This document shows, one piece after another, positions 7,638 through 14,754 of a stretch of 64,000 bases of DNA. The translations under genes were made by a program, and so were the position numbers. The stretch covers positions 1 to 64,000 of the forward strand of contig JANSYI010000018.1 of the NCBI GenBank assembly GCA_024742475.1, in the 5' to 3' direction. The DNA is from a bacterium. Lineage in GTDB: Bacteria > Myxococcota_A > Polyangia > Nannocystales > Nannocystaceae. The notes under the pieces are model-generated. The model did not search any database, was not told the DNA's origin, and saw only the letters and a program-made list of their open reading frames with translations. Positions within the stretch are counted from its first letter, which is position 1. Every line of letters begins with the position of its first letter.

Positions 7638-10420
7638 GATTCGCCTCCTCCTTCCTCTTCGCCGACCTCGCCGAGGCGCACCGTGATGATGAGTAGCACC
7701 GCGACGACGGTGATGAACACGCCCAGATCGAACGCCATCGCCGAGGCGAGCTCGAAGTCGATGGGCCCCAGGTGCACGTGGGTGAACGCAGTGGTGAGGA
7801 ACGGCTGCCCGAACAGCATCGCGGTGGCGCCGGTGGCCACGACGATGATCAGCCCCAGCGCGCTCGCCACCGTGTAGTCGATACGGAGCCGCTCGAACGT
7901 CCAGCGCAGGCCGCTGGCCAAGAACTGCAGCACCAAGGCCACCGAGGTGACCAGCCCGGCGATGAACCCGCCGCCAGGCAGGTTGTGGCCGCGAAGCATG
8001 ATGAACACGGCGACCAGCAGGAGCAGCGGCAGCAGCGGCCGGGTCATGGTCGCGAGCATGAACGGATAGGGCTGCTTGGCCCGCTGCGTCGCGCCCAGCG
8101 TGGTCTTGCGTCGAACCATCCGCACGTTCTCGAGCAGCGCCGCGATGGCGACGGCGGCGATCGCGAGCACCGTGACCTCGCCCATCGTGTCGAAGCCTCG
8201 AAAGTCGACGAGGATGACGTTGACGATGTTGGTACCGCCACCTTCGGGCTTGCTCTGCGCGATGTAGTAGTCGGCGATGCTGGAGGCCGGGCGGTCGAGC
8301 ACCGCGAACAGCAGCACGGCGACGCCGAGGCCGACGGCGCCGGCGATCATCCAGTCGCGACCATGACGCGCGCCGGAGCCCTCCTTCTCGCTCTCCTCGG
8401 GCAAGAAGAACAGCGCGAGCAGGATGAGGACGGTGGTCGCAAGCTCGACCGAGAGCTGGGTGAGCGCGAGGTCGGGCGCCGAGAGTTCGACGAAGAGCAG
8501 GGTCGTGCCCAGGCCGCTGAGGCCGAGCACGATCAGGGCGAACAGCCGGCGGTGCCGCAGCTTGACCGTGGCGACGGCCCCCAGCGCCAGCAAGAGGACG
8601 AAGGCGACGACCGGCAGCTGCTCGGCGGTCAGCGCCTCGAAGCTCCACGTGGGCATGCCGCCGCTCACGAACGGGCTGAGGCACAGCACGAGGCCGCTGA
8701 CGAGCACGAGCACCGTGTAGCGGGTGAGTGAGTCGGTGTAGCAGACCTCGGTGACGCCACGCGCGAGGCGGTAGAGCACGCCCAGCGACGCGTTGTAGAG
8801 CTTCACGCCCCGCGGCAGCGTGGGGAAGCGGCTGCGCAGCGCGGCGACTGCGTCGTACTTGAGGAACAAGGTCACGCCGACGGCGACGGCGATGAGGCTC
8901 ATGACGAGCGGCAGGTTGACGCCGTGCCACAGGTGAATCTCGATGTGCGGCGTGGCATCGCCGAGCACGCTGTGGCTGATTCCAACGAGCGAGGGCTCGA
9001 TGACGACCGCTGGGATCACGCCCACGATCACGCAGAGCGTGACCAGGAGCCACACCGGGAACTGCATCCAGGTCGGGGGCGGATGCGGGGTCTTTTCGAG
9101 CTTGCCCGTCTCGGGCCCGAAGAACACCCCCCACACGAAGCGAACCGAGTAGGCGACGCTGAAGATGCCGCCCACCGTGGCCAGCGCAGGCAGTACCCAC
9201 CCCGTGACCGCGCCCACCTCGACCGCCTCCTTGAAGAACATCTCCTTGGAGAGGAACCCGTTGAGCAGAGGGATGCCCGCCATCGCAGAGGCCGCGACGG
9301 CTGCGAGCACCGCGGTCGAGCGCATGTACTTGGCCAAACCACCAAGCGCCTCGAGGTCGCGGGAGCCCGCCTCGTGGTCGATGATGCCCGCGGCCATGAA
9401 CAACGACGCCTTGAACGTGGCGTGGTTGATGATGTGAAAGATCGCGGCCACCACCGCCATGGTGGTGTTCAGGCCGGTCAGCGCGGTGATCAGGCCCAGG
9501 TGGGAGATCGTGGAGTAGGCGAGTAGGCCCTTGATGTCGCGCTGGAAGAGGGCGACGAAGGCCGAGAACACCATCGTCGACAGACCGACGCCCGTCACGA
9601 CCCAAAACCACAGGTCGGTGCCCGACAGCGCCGGCCACAGGCGGACGAGCAGGAACACGCCGGCCTTGACCATCGTCGCCGAGTGCAAGTAGGCGCTCGC
9701 GGGCGTCGGTGCCGACATCGCGCCAGGCAGCCAGAAGTGGAAGGGAAACTGCGCCGACTTCGTGAACACCCCCAGCAAGATCAACCCGAGCAGGTAGGGA
9801 TAACGAGCGTCGGCGATGATGCGCTCGTGCGCCGCCAGGACATCGGTCAGGGCGAAGCTGCCCACGACGTCGCCCAACATGAGCATGCCGGCGAGTAGAC
9901 ACAGGCCACCCAGGCCCGTGACGCCCAGCGCCCGACGAGCGCCCTTGCGCGCCTCGGCCTTGTCGTTCTTGAAGGCGACGAGCAAGAAGCTGCTGACCGA
10001 GGTCAGCTCCCAGAAGACCACCAGCCCCAAGATGTTCTCGGAAGTGACGACCCCGAGCATCGCGCCCATGAACAGCAGCAGGAACGCGAAGAAACGATCG
10101 TCACGATCGAAGTGGTCGAGATAGTAGCGGCCGTACAGGACGACGAGCGCGCCGATCCCCAAGACCAGCGTGCACATCAGCAGCGCCAGACCGTCGAGCC
10201 GCAGCGCCAGGTCCATGCCCAGCGTCGGCATCCACTCGATCGTGGCCGTCGCCATGCCGCCCTCGAGCACCGGGTCGATCGTCTGGCTCAACGCCAGCAT
10301 CGACAGCGCCGTGACGATGCCTGCCCCCCACGCCGACCCGTTTCGGCCCGCGATCCGGCTGCCCCAGATCGGCACCCAGCACAGCAGCAGCGGAATGGCG
10401 ATGACGGCGATGAGCCACAT
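7634..10420 (-). CDS. mrpA: Mrp Na+/H+ antiporter fused subunits A and B
   Basis: A 928-residue polytopic protein and first gene of the antiporter operon. The N-terminal part is MrpA/NuoL-like, with ELTSVSSFLLVAFKNDKAEA, FHFWLPGAMSAPTPASAYLHS and a Lys-helix KAGVFLLVRLWP. A central DUF4040-like stretch contains FVELSAPDLALTQLSVELATT. The last ~140 residues are a complete MrpB domain with HNLPGGGFIAGLV. In Bacillus MrpA and MrpB are separate; here they are one chain. I chose ATG 10420 (MWLIAVIAIPLLLCW); the frame continues to 10486 but that adds an unlikely leader. It lies 92 bp downstream of the 10513-11160 gene, so a promoter could lie in between or read-through could occur. Confidence 0.94.
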   Translation of the reverse strand: MWLIAVIAIPLLLCWVPIWGSRIAGRNGSAWGAGIVTALSMLALSQTIDPVLEGGMATATIEWMPTLGMDLALRLDGLALLMCTLVLGIGALVVLYGRYYLDHFDRDDRFFAFLLLFMGAMLGVVTSENILGLVVFWELTSVSSFLLVAFKNDKAEARKGARRALGVTGLGGLCLLAGMLMLGDVVGSFALTDVLAAHERIIADARYPYLLGLILLGVFTKSAQFPFHFWLPGAMSAPTPASAYLHSATMVKAGVFLLVRLWPALSGTDLWFWVVTGVGLSTMVFSAFVALFQRDIKGLLAYSTISHLGLITALTGLNTTMAVVAAIFHIINHATFKASLFMAAGIIDHEAGSRDLEALGGLAKYMRSTAVLAAVAASAMAGIPLLNGFLSKEMFFKEAVEVGAVTGWVLPALATVGGIFSVAYSVRFVWGVFFGPETGKLEKTPHPPPTWMQFPVWLLVTLCVIVGVIPAVVIEPSLVGISHSVLGDATPHIEIHLWHGVNLPLVMSLIAVAVGVTLFLKYDAVAALRSRFPTLPRGVKLYNASLGVLYRLARGVTEVCYTDSLTRYTVLVLVSGLVLCLSPFVSGGMPTWSFEALTAEQLPVVAFVLLLALGAVATVKLRHRRLFALIVLGLSGLGTTLLFVELSAPDLALTQLSVELATTVLILLALFFLPEESEKEGSGARHGRDWMIAGAVGLGVAVLLFAVLDRPASSIADYYIAQSKPEGGGTNIVNVILVDFRGFDTMGEVTVLAIAAVAIAALLENVRMVRRKTTLGATQRAKQPYPFMLATMTRPLLPLLLLVAVFIMLRGHNLPGGGFIAGLVTSVALVLQFLASGLRWTFERLRIDYTVASALGLIIVVATGATAMLFGQPFLTTAFTHVHLGPIDFELASAMAFDLGVFITVVAVLLIITVRLGEVGEEEGGGES

Positions 10421-10512
10421 GGCAGGAGCAAGCGCCGAGGCGCACAGGGTATGTATCAAACCAACCTTCGCGGGGACACTGCACACCGGGGGGCAATGTG
10501 GGCCGGAGCCTC

Positions 10513-11160
10513 TCAGAACCGGACGGACGTGCCAACGATGGCGTACAGCGGGGGCGCGATCTGGTCGAACCGTCCGTGCTGCTCATAGCCGGCACGCAGC
10601 CAGATCTCCAGCCAGGAGACCGGCAGGCCACCCACCCTCGCCCCGTAGCGCAGCGTTCGCCCCGGAAGCCGCACCCACCCATCCTGAACGTCCTGATAGA
10701 CCACGCGGCGATACGCGTCGCTGTGGCGCAGATGGGCGCCCCACCCCTGGTCCCACGCCAGCTCGGCTCCGGCAAACCAACGGCGCGCGTACCAACCCGG
10801 CGCCACCGTCAGCTCGGTTCCCAGCCCAAGGGCGCGGACGGAGCGATTGGTCAGCATGCGAACCGTCCCGTCCAGCCGCACCGGCAACGCCAGGCCCTTC
10901 CACCGAGCCACCTCCATTCGAAACCCCGCTCGAAGGCGCCAGTCGCCGAAGTCGGGCTGAGCCATCGGAAGGTCGAACGAGCCCGAAACGAAGGCGCGTC
11001 GTTTCGAGAGTCGGCGCAGGGATCTGCCCGCCAAGAGCGAGAGCGTCATCGTGGAGCCGTCTACGCCCGCCGCGATCCCCACGACGTTGGGACGCTGCGG
11101 TGCCGGGACCAGGCCCACGTCGGCGGCCAACAACATCAGGGCGCCAGCGACCCCGATCAT
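10513..11160 (-). CDS. hypothetical secreted/outer-membrane protein
   Basis: 215 residues beginning MIGVAGALMLLAADVGLVPA, a probable signal peptide. I recognise no family. The mature part has many alternating hydrophobic/polar stretches rich in Trp, Tyr and Arg (GWYARRWFAGAELAWDQG, PVSWLEIWLRAGYEQ). It ends in a C-terminal Phe (AIVGTSVRF), as in outer-membrane beta-barrel proteins. Start ATG 11160 overlaps the stop of the upstream hydrolase gene (ATGA), so the two are probably translated together. The role is unknown. The barrel assignment is inference from sequence texture and the terminal aromatic residue. Confidence 0.75.
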   Translation of the reverse strand: MIGVAGALMLLAADVGLVPAPQRPNVVGIAAGVDGSTMTLSLLAGRSLRRLSKRRAFVSGSFDLPMAQPDFGDWRLRAGFRMEVARWKGLALPVRLDGTVRMLTNRSVRALGLGTELTVAPGWYARRWFAGAELAWDQGWGAHLRHSDAYRRVVYQDVQDGWVRLPGRTLRYGARVGGLPVSWLEIWLRAGYEQHGRFDQIAPPLYAIVGTSVRF

Positions 11161-12119
11161 CGCCGAACCTCCGCGAGTACGCCGAGCGTGACGGCCAGCG
11201 TGTCCTCCGCCCTCTTCCAGACGATGTCGCTGTGGCCGGCGCCCGCGATCTCGACCATCCGCGCGTCGACGAAGAAGTCGAGCTGCTGCGTCTGAAACGA
11301 GGCGCCCAGATCGGACGGCTGGTCCCCAACGACGAACAAGACGGGCCCCTCGACCTCCGCCAGCCGCGGCGTCCAGTCGAAGTGCGCCACCTCGATCTCG
11401 TCCAAGTACAGCGACAGCAACACCGCCGCACCGACCCGCCAGTTCGGAGACGGATCCTCCACCCGCGCGTTGGTGTCCTCGAGGAGCAGCAGCGACGCGA
11501 CGTAGTCTGCGCGGGCGTGCTCTTGCATGGAGACGAGCTGACGCGCCCAGAGCAGGTCGCCGATGTGCTCGGCAAAGGGATCGAAGTCGAAATCGGCGCC
11601 GCCCTCTTCGAGATCCCAACGCAGCCGCCCCGGCTCGGCCAGCACCGCCGCGGTGACGCGCTCAGGGTGTGCATTCATGTACATCGCCGCGTACTGGCCG
11701 CCCCACGAGTGCCCAAAGAGGATGACCTGACGCTCGGGTGCCAGCGTATCGATGACCTCCTCCAGGTCGCGAAGGTACGCGTCGAGCGTGAGCGCTTCGG
11801 GCTCGTGCCGCCGCGACAGCCCCGCGCCGCGCTGATCGAAGACGATGACGAAGTACTCGTCTTCGAGACCCGGGCCCCAGCGGGGCTGCACGAGCCGGAG
11901 CAGGTAGCGATGGTCGTTGCCTGGCCCGCCGTGCAAGAGCACCAGCGGAGGGTTTCGCGGATCGCCGAACGTCTGCAGGTGCAGGCGAGTCTCCGAGAGT
12001 TCCAGCGCGGGGAGGCTGTCGTCCTCGTCGACGGTCGCGTGAACGAGGACACCAGGCTCGGTGGGGTCGAGGCATCCTCCAAGCCCGAAGAGGAGCACAG
12101 CGAGACATGAGAAGCGCAC
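11157..12119 (-). CDS. lipoprotein alpha/beta hydrolase (proline iminopeptidase-like, S33)
   Basis: About 320 residues from GTG 12119. The N-terminus MRFSCLAVLLFGLGGC is a lipoprotein signal with Cys at residue 16. It is followed by an alpha/beta-hydrolase domain with the oxyanion motif HGGPG (63-67), nucleophile elbow GHSWGG (Ser138), an Asp in VVGDQPSD (about 266) and catalytic His in GAGHSD (296). This layout is typical of the S33 proline-iminopeptidase/AB-hydrolase group, so it likely cleaves an N-terminal residue or an ester outside the cytoplasm. The substrate cannot be told from sequence. It follows a membrane protein and an ECF sigma factor and is coupled to the downstream putative outer-membrane gene. 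The frame is open further upstream, but the charged-then-hydrophobic leader supports this start. Confidence 0.85.
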   Translation of the reverse strand: MRFSCLAVLLFGLGGCLDPTEPGVLVHATVDEDDSLPALELSETRLHLQTFGDPRNPPLVLLHGGPGNDHRYLLRLVQPRWGPGLEDEYFVIVFDQRGAGLSRRHEPEALTLDAYLRDLEEVIDTLAPERQVILFGHSWGGQYAAMYMNAHPERVTAAVLAEPGRLRWDLEEGGADFDFDPFAEHIGDLLWARQLVSMQEHARADYVASLLLLEDTNARVEDPSPNWRVGAAVLLSLYLDEIEVAHFDWTPRLAEVEGPVLFVVGDQPSDLGASFQTQQLDFFVDARMVEIAGAGHSDIVWKRAEDTLAVTLGVLAEVRR

Positions 12120-12154
12120 GGTGGTGAGTGCCGCGAGCACGCACCATTTCCCGA

Positions 12155-13120
12155 TCAGTGGGCAGCACACGCCGCCGCCAGCGTCGCGGGGTCGCTGAAG
12201 CGCACCACCCCCGACACCGACGCCAGCACGCACGCGATGATGACCAAACGCCCCACCCACGGCACGGCCCCTCGCTCGCGTCGTAGCGGCACGTCGCCGC
12301 GCCACAGCGTCCGCAGCAGGGGCACACCGAGCATCATCTGCAGCATCGCCGTGACGGTCAGCAACGCTGCAAACCCTGGATCGTAGACCAGCACGCCCGA
12401 CCACGCCGCCCCGGCGACGCACACGTTGGCGGTGAGCGTGAGCAGCAAACCCCACCCACGCAGTCGATAGAGCCCGATGACGCCCACGAGCATGACTGCG
12501 GCCGCGACTCCATCGAGCAGAGCGTAGCCGAGCATGCCGGGCTCGTCGTGGTTGACCGCCGCGCTCGCCAGCGTCTCCACGTCGGCGATGGCGAGGGTGA
12601 GCATCACGACGATCGCGCGACGATGGACACGCAGGGGGAAGTCTCCCGACCCGTCCTCATACGCCTCGGCGGGCAGCATCAGCAGGCCGGCCGCGGACGC
12701 GAACGCCATCGTCGGCATCAAGACCGGGAGCGCGCCCGGCTGTGTCCACACGCCCACCGTCGCGGCGAGCAGCGAGGACCACCACGCGGCCGCGACGATC
12801 ATGCGTGCCCAGGTCGAGCGTCGTTGCACGAACGCCGCCCCGACACAGAATCCGACCACGTGCACCACGCCGTAGCGCAGCACGGCGGGGCCGGTCACCC
12901 ACTGGCAGGTCGCGACGCTCGTGGGGTGCCCGAGGCTGCTGACGAGCCAGACTCCGAGCACCAGCAGCGCGAGCAGGGCCGCGATGATCTGTCGCAACAG
13001 CGCGATGTGGCGCCGCCGCGTCGACCTCGCGACCCACGCGTCGACGTTTACCGCGTTTGGAGCGAGCTTGGCGTGCTGCCTGCGCGCGCTCTCGAGCGCC
13101 TTTGCGTAGTCGAAGCCCAT
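12155..13120 (-). CDS. polytopic membrane protein, partner of ECF sigma factor
   Basis: 321 residues. The cytoplasmic N-terminal ~35 residues (MGFDYAKALESARRQHAKLAPN) are followed by about seven to eight hydrophobic helices. Start ATG 13120 overlaps the sigma-factor stop (ATGA), the usual arrangement for a sigma/anti-sigma pair. There is no zinc-binding HxxxCxxC anti-sigma motif and no periplasmic sensor domain. If it restrains the sigma factor it would do so through the short N-terminus or cytoplasmic loops; this is inference. It could equally be an unrelated cotranscribed membrane protein. Confidence 0.75.
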   Translation of the reverse strand: MGFDYAKALESARRQHAKLAPNAVNVDAWVARSTRRRHIALLRQIIAALLALLVLGVWLVSSLGHPTSVATCQWVTGPAVLRYGVVHVVGFCVGAAFVQRRSTWARMIVAAAWWSSLLAATVGVWTQPGALPVLMPTMAFASAAGLLMLPAEAYEDGSGDFPLRVHRRAIVVMLTLAIADVETLASAAVNHDEPGMLGYALLDGVAAAVMLVGVIGLYRLRGWGLLLTLTANVCVAGAAWSGVLVYDPGFAALLTVTAMLQMMLGVPLLRTLWRGDVPLRRERGAVPWVGRLVIIACVLASVSGVVRFSDPATLAAACAAH

Positions 13121-13671
13121 CAGCGGTCCCCCTCCAGACGCGCGCGCACGAACGCCTCGGCCCTCTGTCGGCGCGCGTGCAGGGTGGACACGGCGACGCC
13201 GCTACGGCGGCTGGCGTCTTGCAGCGTGCGCGCCTCGAGTACGCAGAGCACGAACGCTTCCCGAAGAGGTTCACTCAGCGCGTCGAGAGCTCGATACAAT
13301 ACCCGTACCGCCTCACGGGCACCGACGTCCTCATCGACGGCTGCGGTCGCGCCCGGCCCCGGCGGCAGCGCGGCGTCGATTCGGCGTCTTCGCGTCCGCT
13401 TCGCGACGTGCGCGCGGGCGACGTTGAGCGCGATGCCATGCAGCCACGTCTCGAGCGTGCTGCGATCCTCGAAGTCCTCGATACGCTCGACGGCTCGAAT
13501 GAACGTCTCGTTGAGGAGATCCTCGACCATCGACGGCTCCCCGGTGTACGCGGCGATCGTCCGCGCGACAGCGGCTCCATGGCAGCGGTAGGCCTCCGCG
13601 AGCCGCTCGGCGACGTCGGTGGCTTCCACCTCGGCGGGCGAACGTGCGGTCATCGCGTGCGAGAGGGTCAC
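13120..13671 (-). CDS. ECF-type RNA polymerase sigma factor
   Basis: About 183 residues. A sigma-70 region 2 is visible: SMVEDLLNETFIRAVERIEDF then TLETWLHGIALNVARAHVAKRTRRRR. A shorter linker leads to region 4: LDALSEPLREAFVLCVLEARTLQDASRRSGVAVSTLHARRQRAE, containing the helix-turn-helix that reads the -35 element. There is no sigma region 3 and the length is typical of group 4 (ECF) factors. The longest start is GTG 13671; an ATG at 13653 is an alternative. It is the first gene of a tightly packed set and probably controls it. ECF factors often autoregulate, so the upstream 107 bp (13672-13778) is the place to seek its promoter. Confidence 0.9.
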   Translation of the reverse strand: MTLSHAMTARSPAEVEATDVAERLAEAYRCHGAAVARTIAAYTGEPSMVEDLLNETFIRAVERIEDFEDRSTLETWLHGIALNVARAHVAKRTRRRRIDAALPPGPGATAAVDEDVGAREAVRVLYRALDALSEPLREAFVLCVLEARTLQDASRRSGVAVSTLHARRQRAEAFVRARLEGDR

Positions 13672-13778
13672 CGTCCTTCATGAGTGCCGCGACGACCACC
13701 GATTTCCCGATCGCGTGTCGAGGTCGTGCCCTCGCAGAAACCTACCTGCTAGTATATTCGAAGAGTCTCTCCGCGACC

Positions 13779-14333
13779 TCAGCGATGTAGCCAGCGTTCG
13801 AGCGTCGGGAGCGACCGCTTCGAGAGCATCAACGGCACCTCCGCCCCGCCGCGGCAGACCAGGTACACCCAAGGCTGCATCGTATCGCCGCCGCGGCGCG
13901 CGAGGCGGACGACCACCCGGTCGATGTCGTCCCGCGAGATGCGCTGGTCGTTGGGCGGGTCGCGCACGACGACCGCGTCGGGGAGAAGGACGACCCCGCG
14001 CTCGACTCGCGCCTCCGCCGCGGCCTCGGCTCGTAGGGTGCGACGGAGCAGCAGCACCAGCGAGGCGGCGCAGCCGACGACCCCGAGGAGCACAACGCTC
14101 GCCCAGGGGTGACCATCGGCGAACAGCACCGCGCTCGCGATGCCCGTCATCAGTGACAGCCCGAACAGCGCTGCCGGTCCGGCTCTCGCCGCCTGGAGCT
14201 CGGGTGCCCCGTCGGGGAACCACAGGATGCCGCCTTCGAACTCCACGTATCGATCGTAGAGGGAGTCGGGCCGATGCACCGTCGTCCGCCCCGCGGCATG
14301 CTCGTTGTGCAGCGAAGTCCACGAATCCGGCAC
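13779..14333 (-). CDS. hypothetical membrane protein
   Basis: 184 residues, no family recognised. The N-terminal soluble part (DSLYDRYVEFEGGILWFPDG) is followed by two adjacent membrane helices (about 55-97; GLSLMTGIASAVLF and VVLLGVVGCAASLVLLL). A C-terminal soluble domain has beta-rich text (VERGVVLLPDAVVVRD, ISRDDIDRVVVRL, VYLVCRGGAEVPLML). The layout of two helices plus a small PH-like C-terminal domain is common in bacterial PH-domain membrane proteins; that is inference only. The GTG start at 14333 is uncertain. It is divergent from the next gene, with 65 bp between the two starts. Confidence 0.7.
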   Translation of the reverse strand: MPDSWTSLHNEHAAGRTTVHRPDSLYDRYVEFEGGILWFPDGAPELQAARAGPAALFGLSLMTGIASAVLFADGHPWASVVLLGVVGCAASLVLLLRRTLRAEAAAEARVERGVVLLPDAVVVRDPPNDQRISRDDIDRVVVRLARRGGDTMQPWVYLVCRGGAEVPLMLSKRSLPTLERWLHR

Positions 14334-14398
14334 CCATCGGTGGTACCTCCGGCCGCGCTCGCGTTCCGGCTCGATCGCACGTACCCTTGCGCCCCCTC

Positions 14399-14740
14399 AT
14401 GAGCTTCGAGCACGAGAAACAATCCGCCCTTCGCATCCTCGAAGGCATCGAGCTCGGCACGATGAGCGCCGACGAGTCGTACGGCCTGCTTCGCGACGCC
14501 GAGCCGGTCCTCGTCTACTTCATCTTCAAGTGGCTTCGAAAGCGCTACCGCGACCACGAGGCTGCCGCCGGGGTGCTGGGCCGGCTCGCAGACATCTGCA
14601 ACACACACCGCTCGATCACCCGGACCGCCAAAGAAGGCGAAGAGGATCCGGTCGTCGGGTGGTTCGAGGGCTCGTACCGCTACAAGGACCTCACCGGGTC
14701 CGAGTTCATCGACATCGTGGTCGAGAAGCTCGAGAGCTGA
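14399..14740 (+). CDS. hypothetical protein, 113 residues
   Basis: A small soluble acidic/charged protein starting MSFEHEKQSALRILEGIELG. I do not recognise the family. It is mostly predicted helical (LVYFIFKWLRKRYRDHEAAAGVLGRLADI) and has no signal peptide. The start ATG 14399 is well separated from the divergent membrane gene. A longer frame upstream shadows that gene. The stop lies 14 bp from the convergent amidase stop. Its role is unknown. Confidence 0.7.
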   Translation: MSFEHEKQSALRILEGIELGTMSADESYGLLRDAEPVLVYFIFKWLRKRYRDHEAAAGVLGRLADICNTHRSITRTAKEGEEDPVVGWFEGSYRYKDLTGSEFIDIVVEKLES

Positions 14741-14754
14741 GGCTCACCCGTAGC

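Noticed and set aside
6274..8731. Two long Asp/Arg/Gln/His-rich plus-strand frames over mrpD and mrpA
   Set aside because: They lie opposite strongly conserved antiporter subunits and carry no domain; typical antisense artefacts of high GC third positions.
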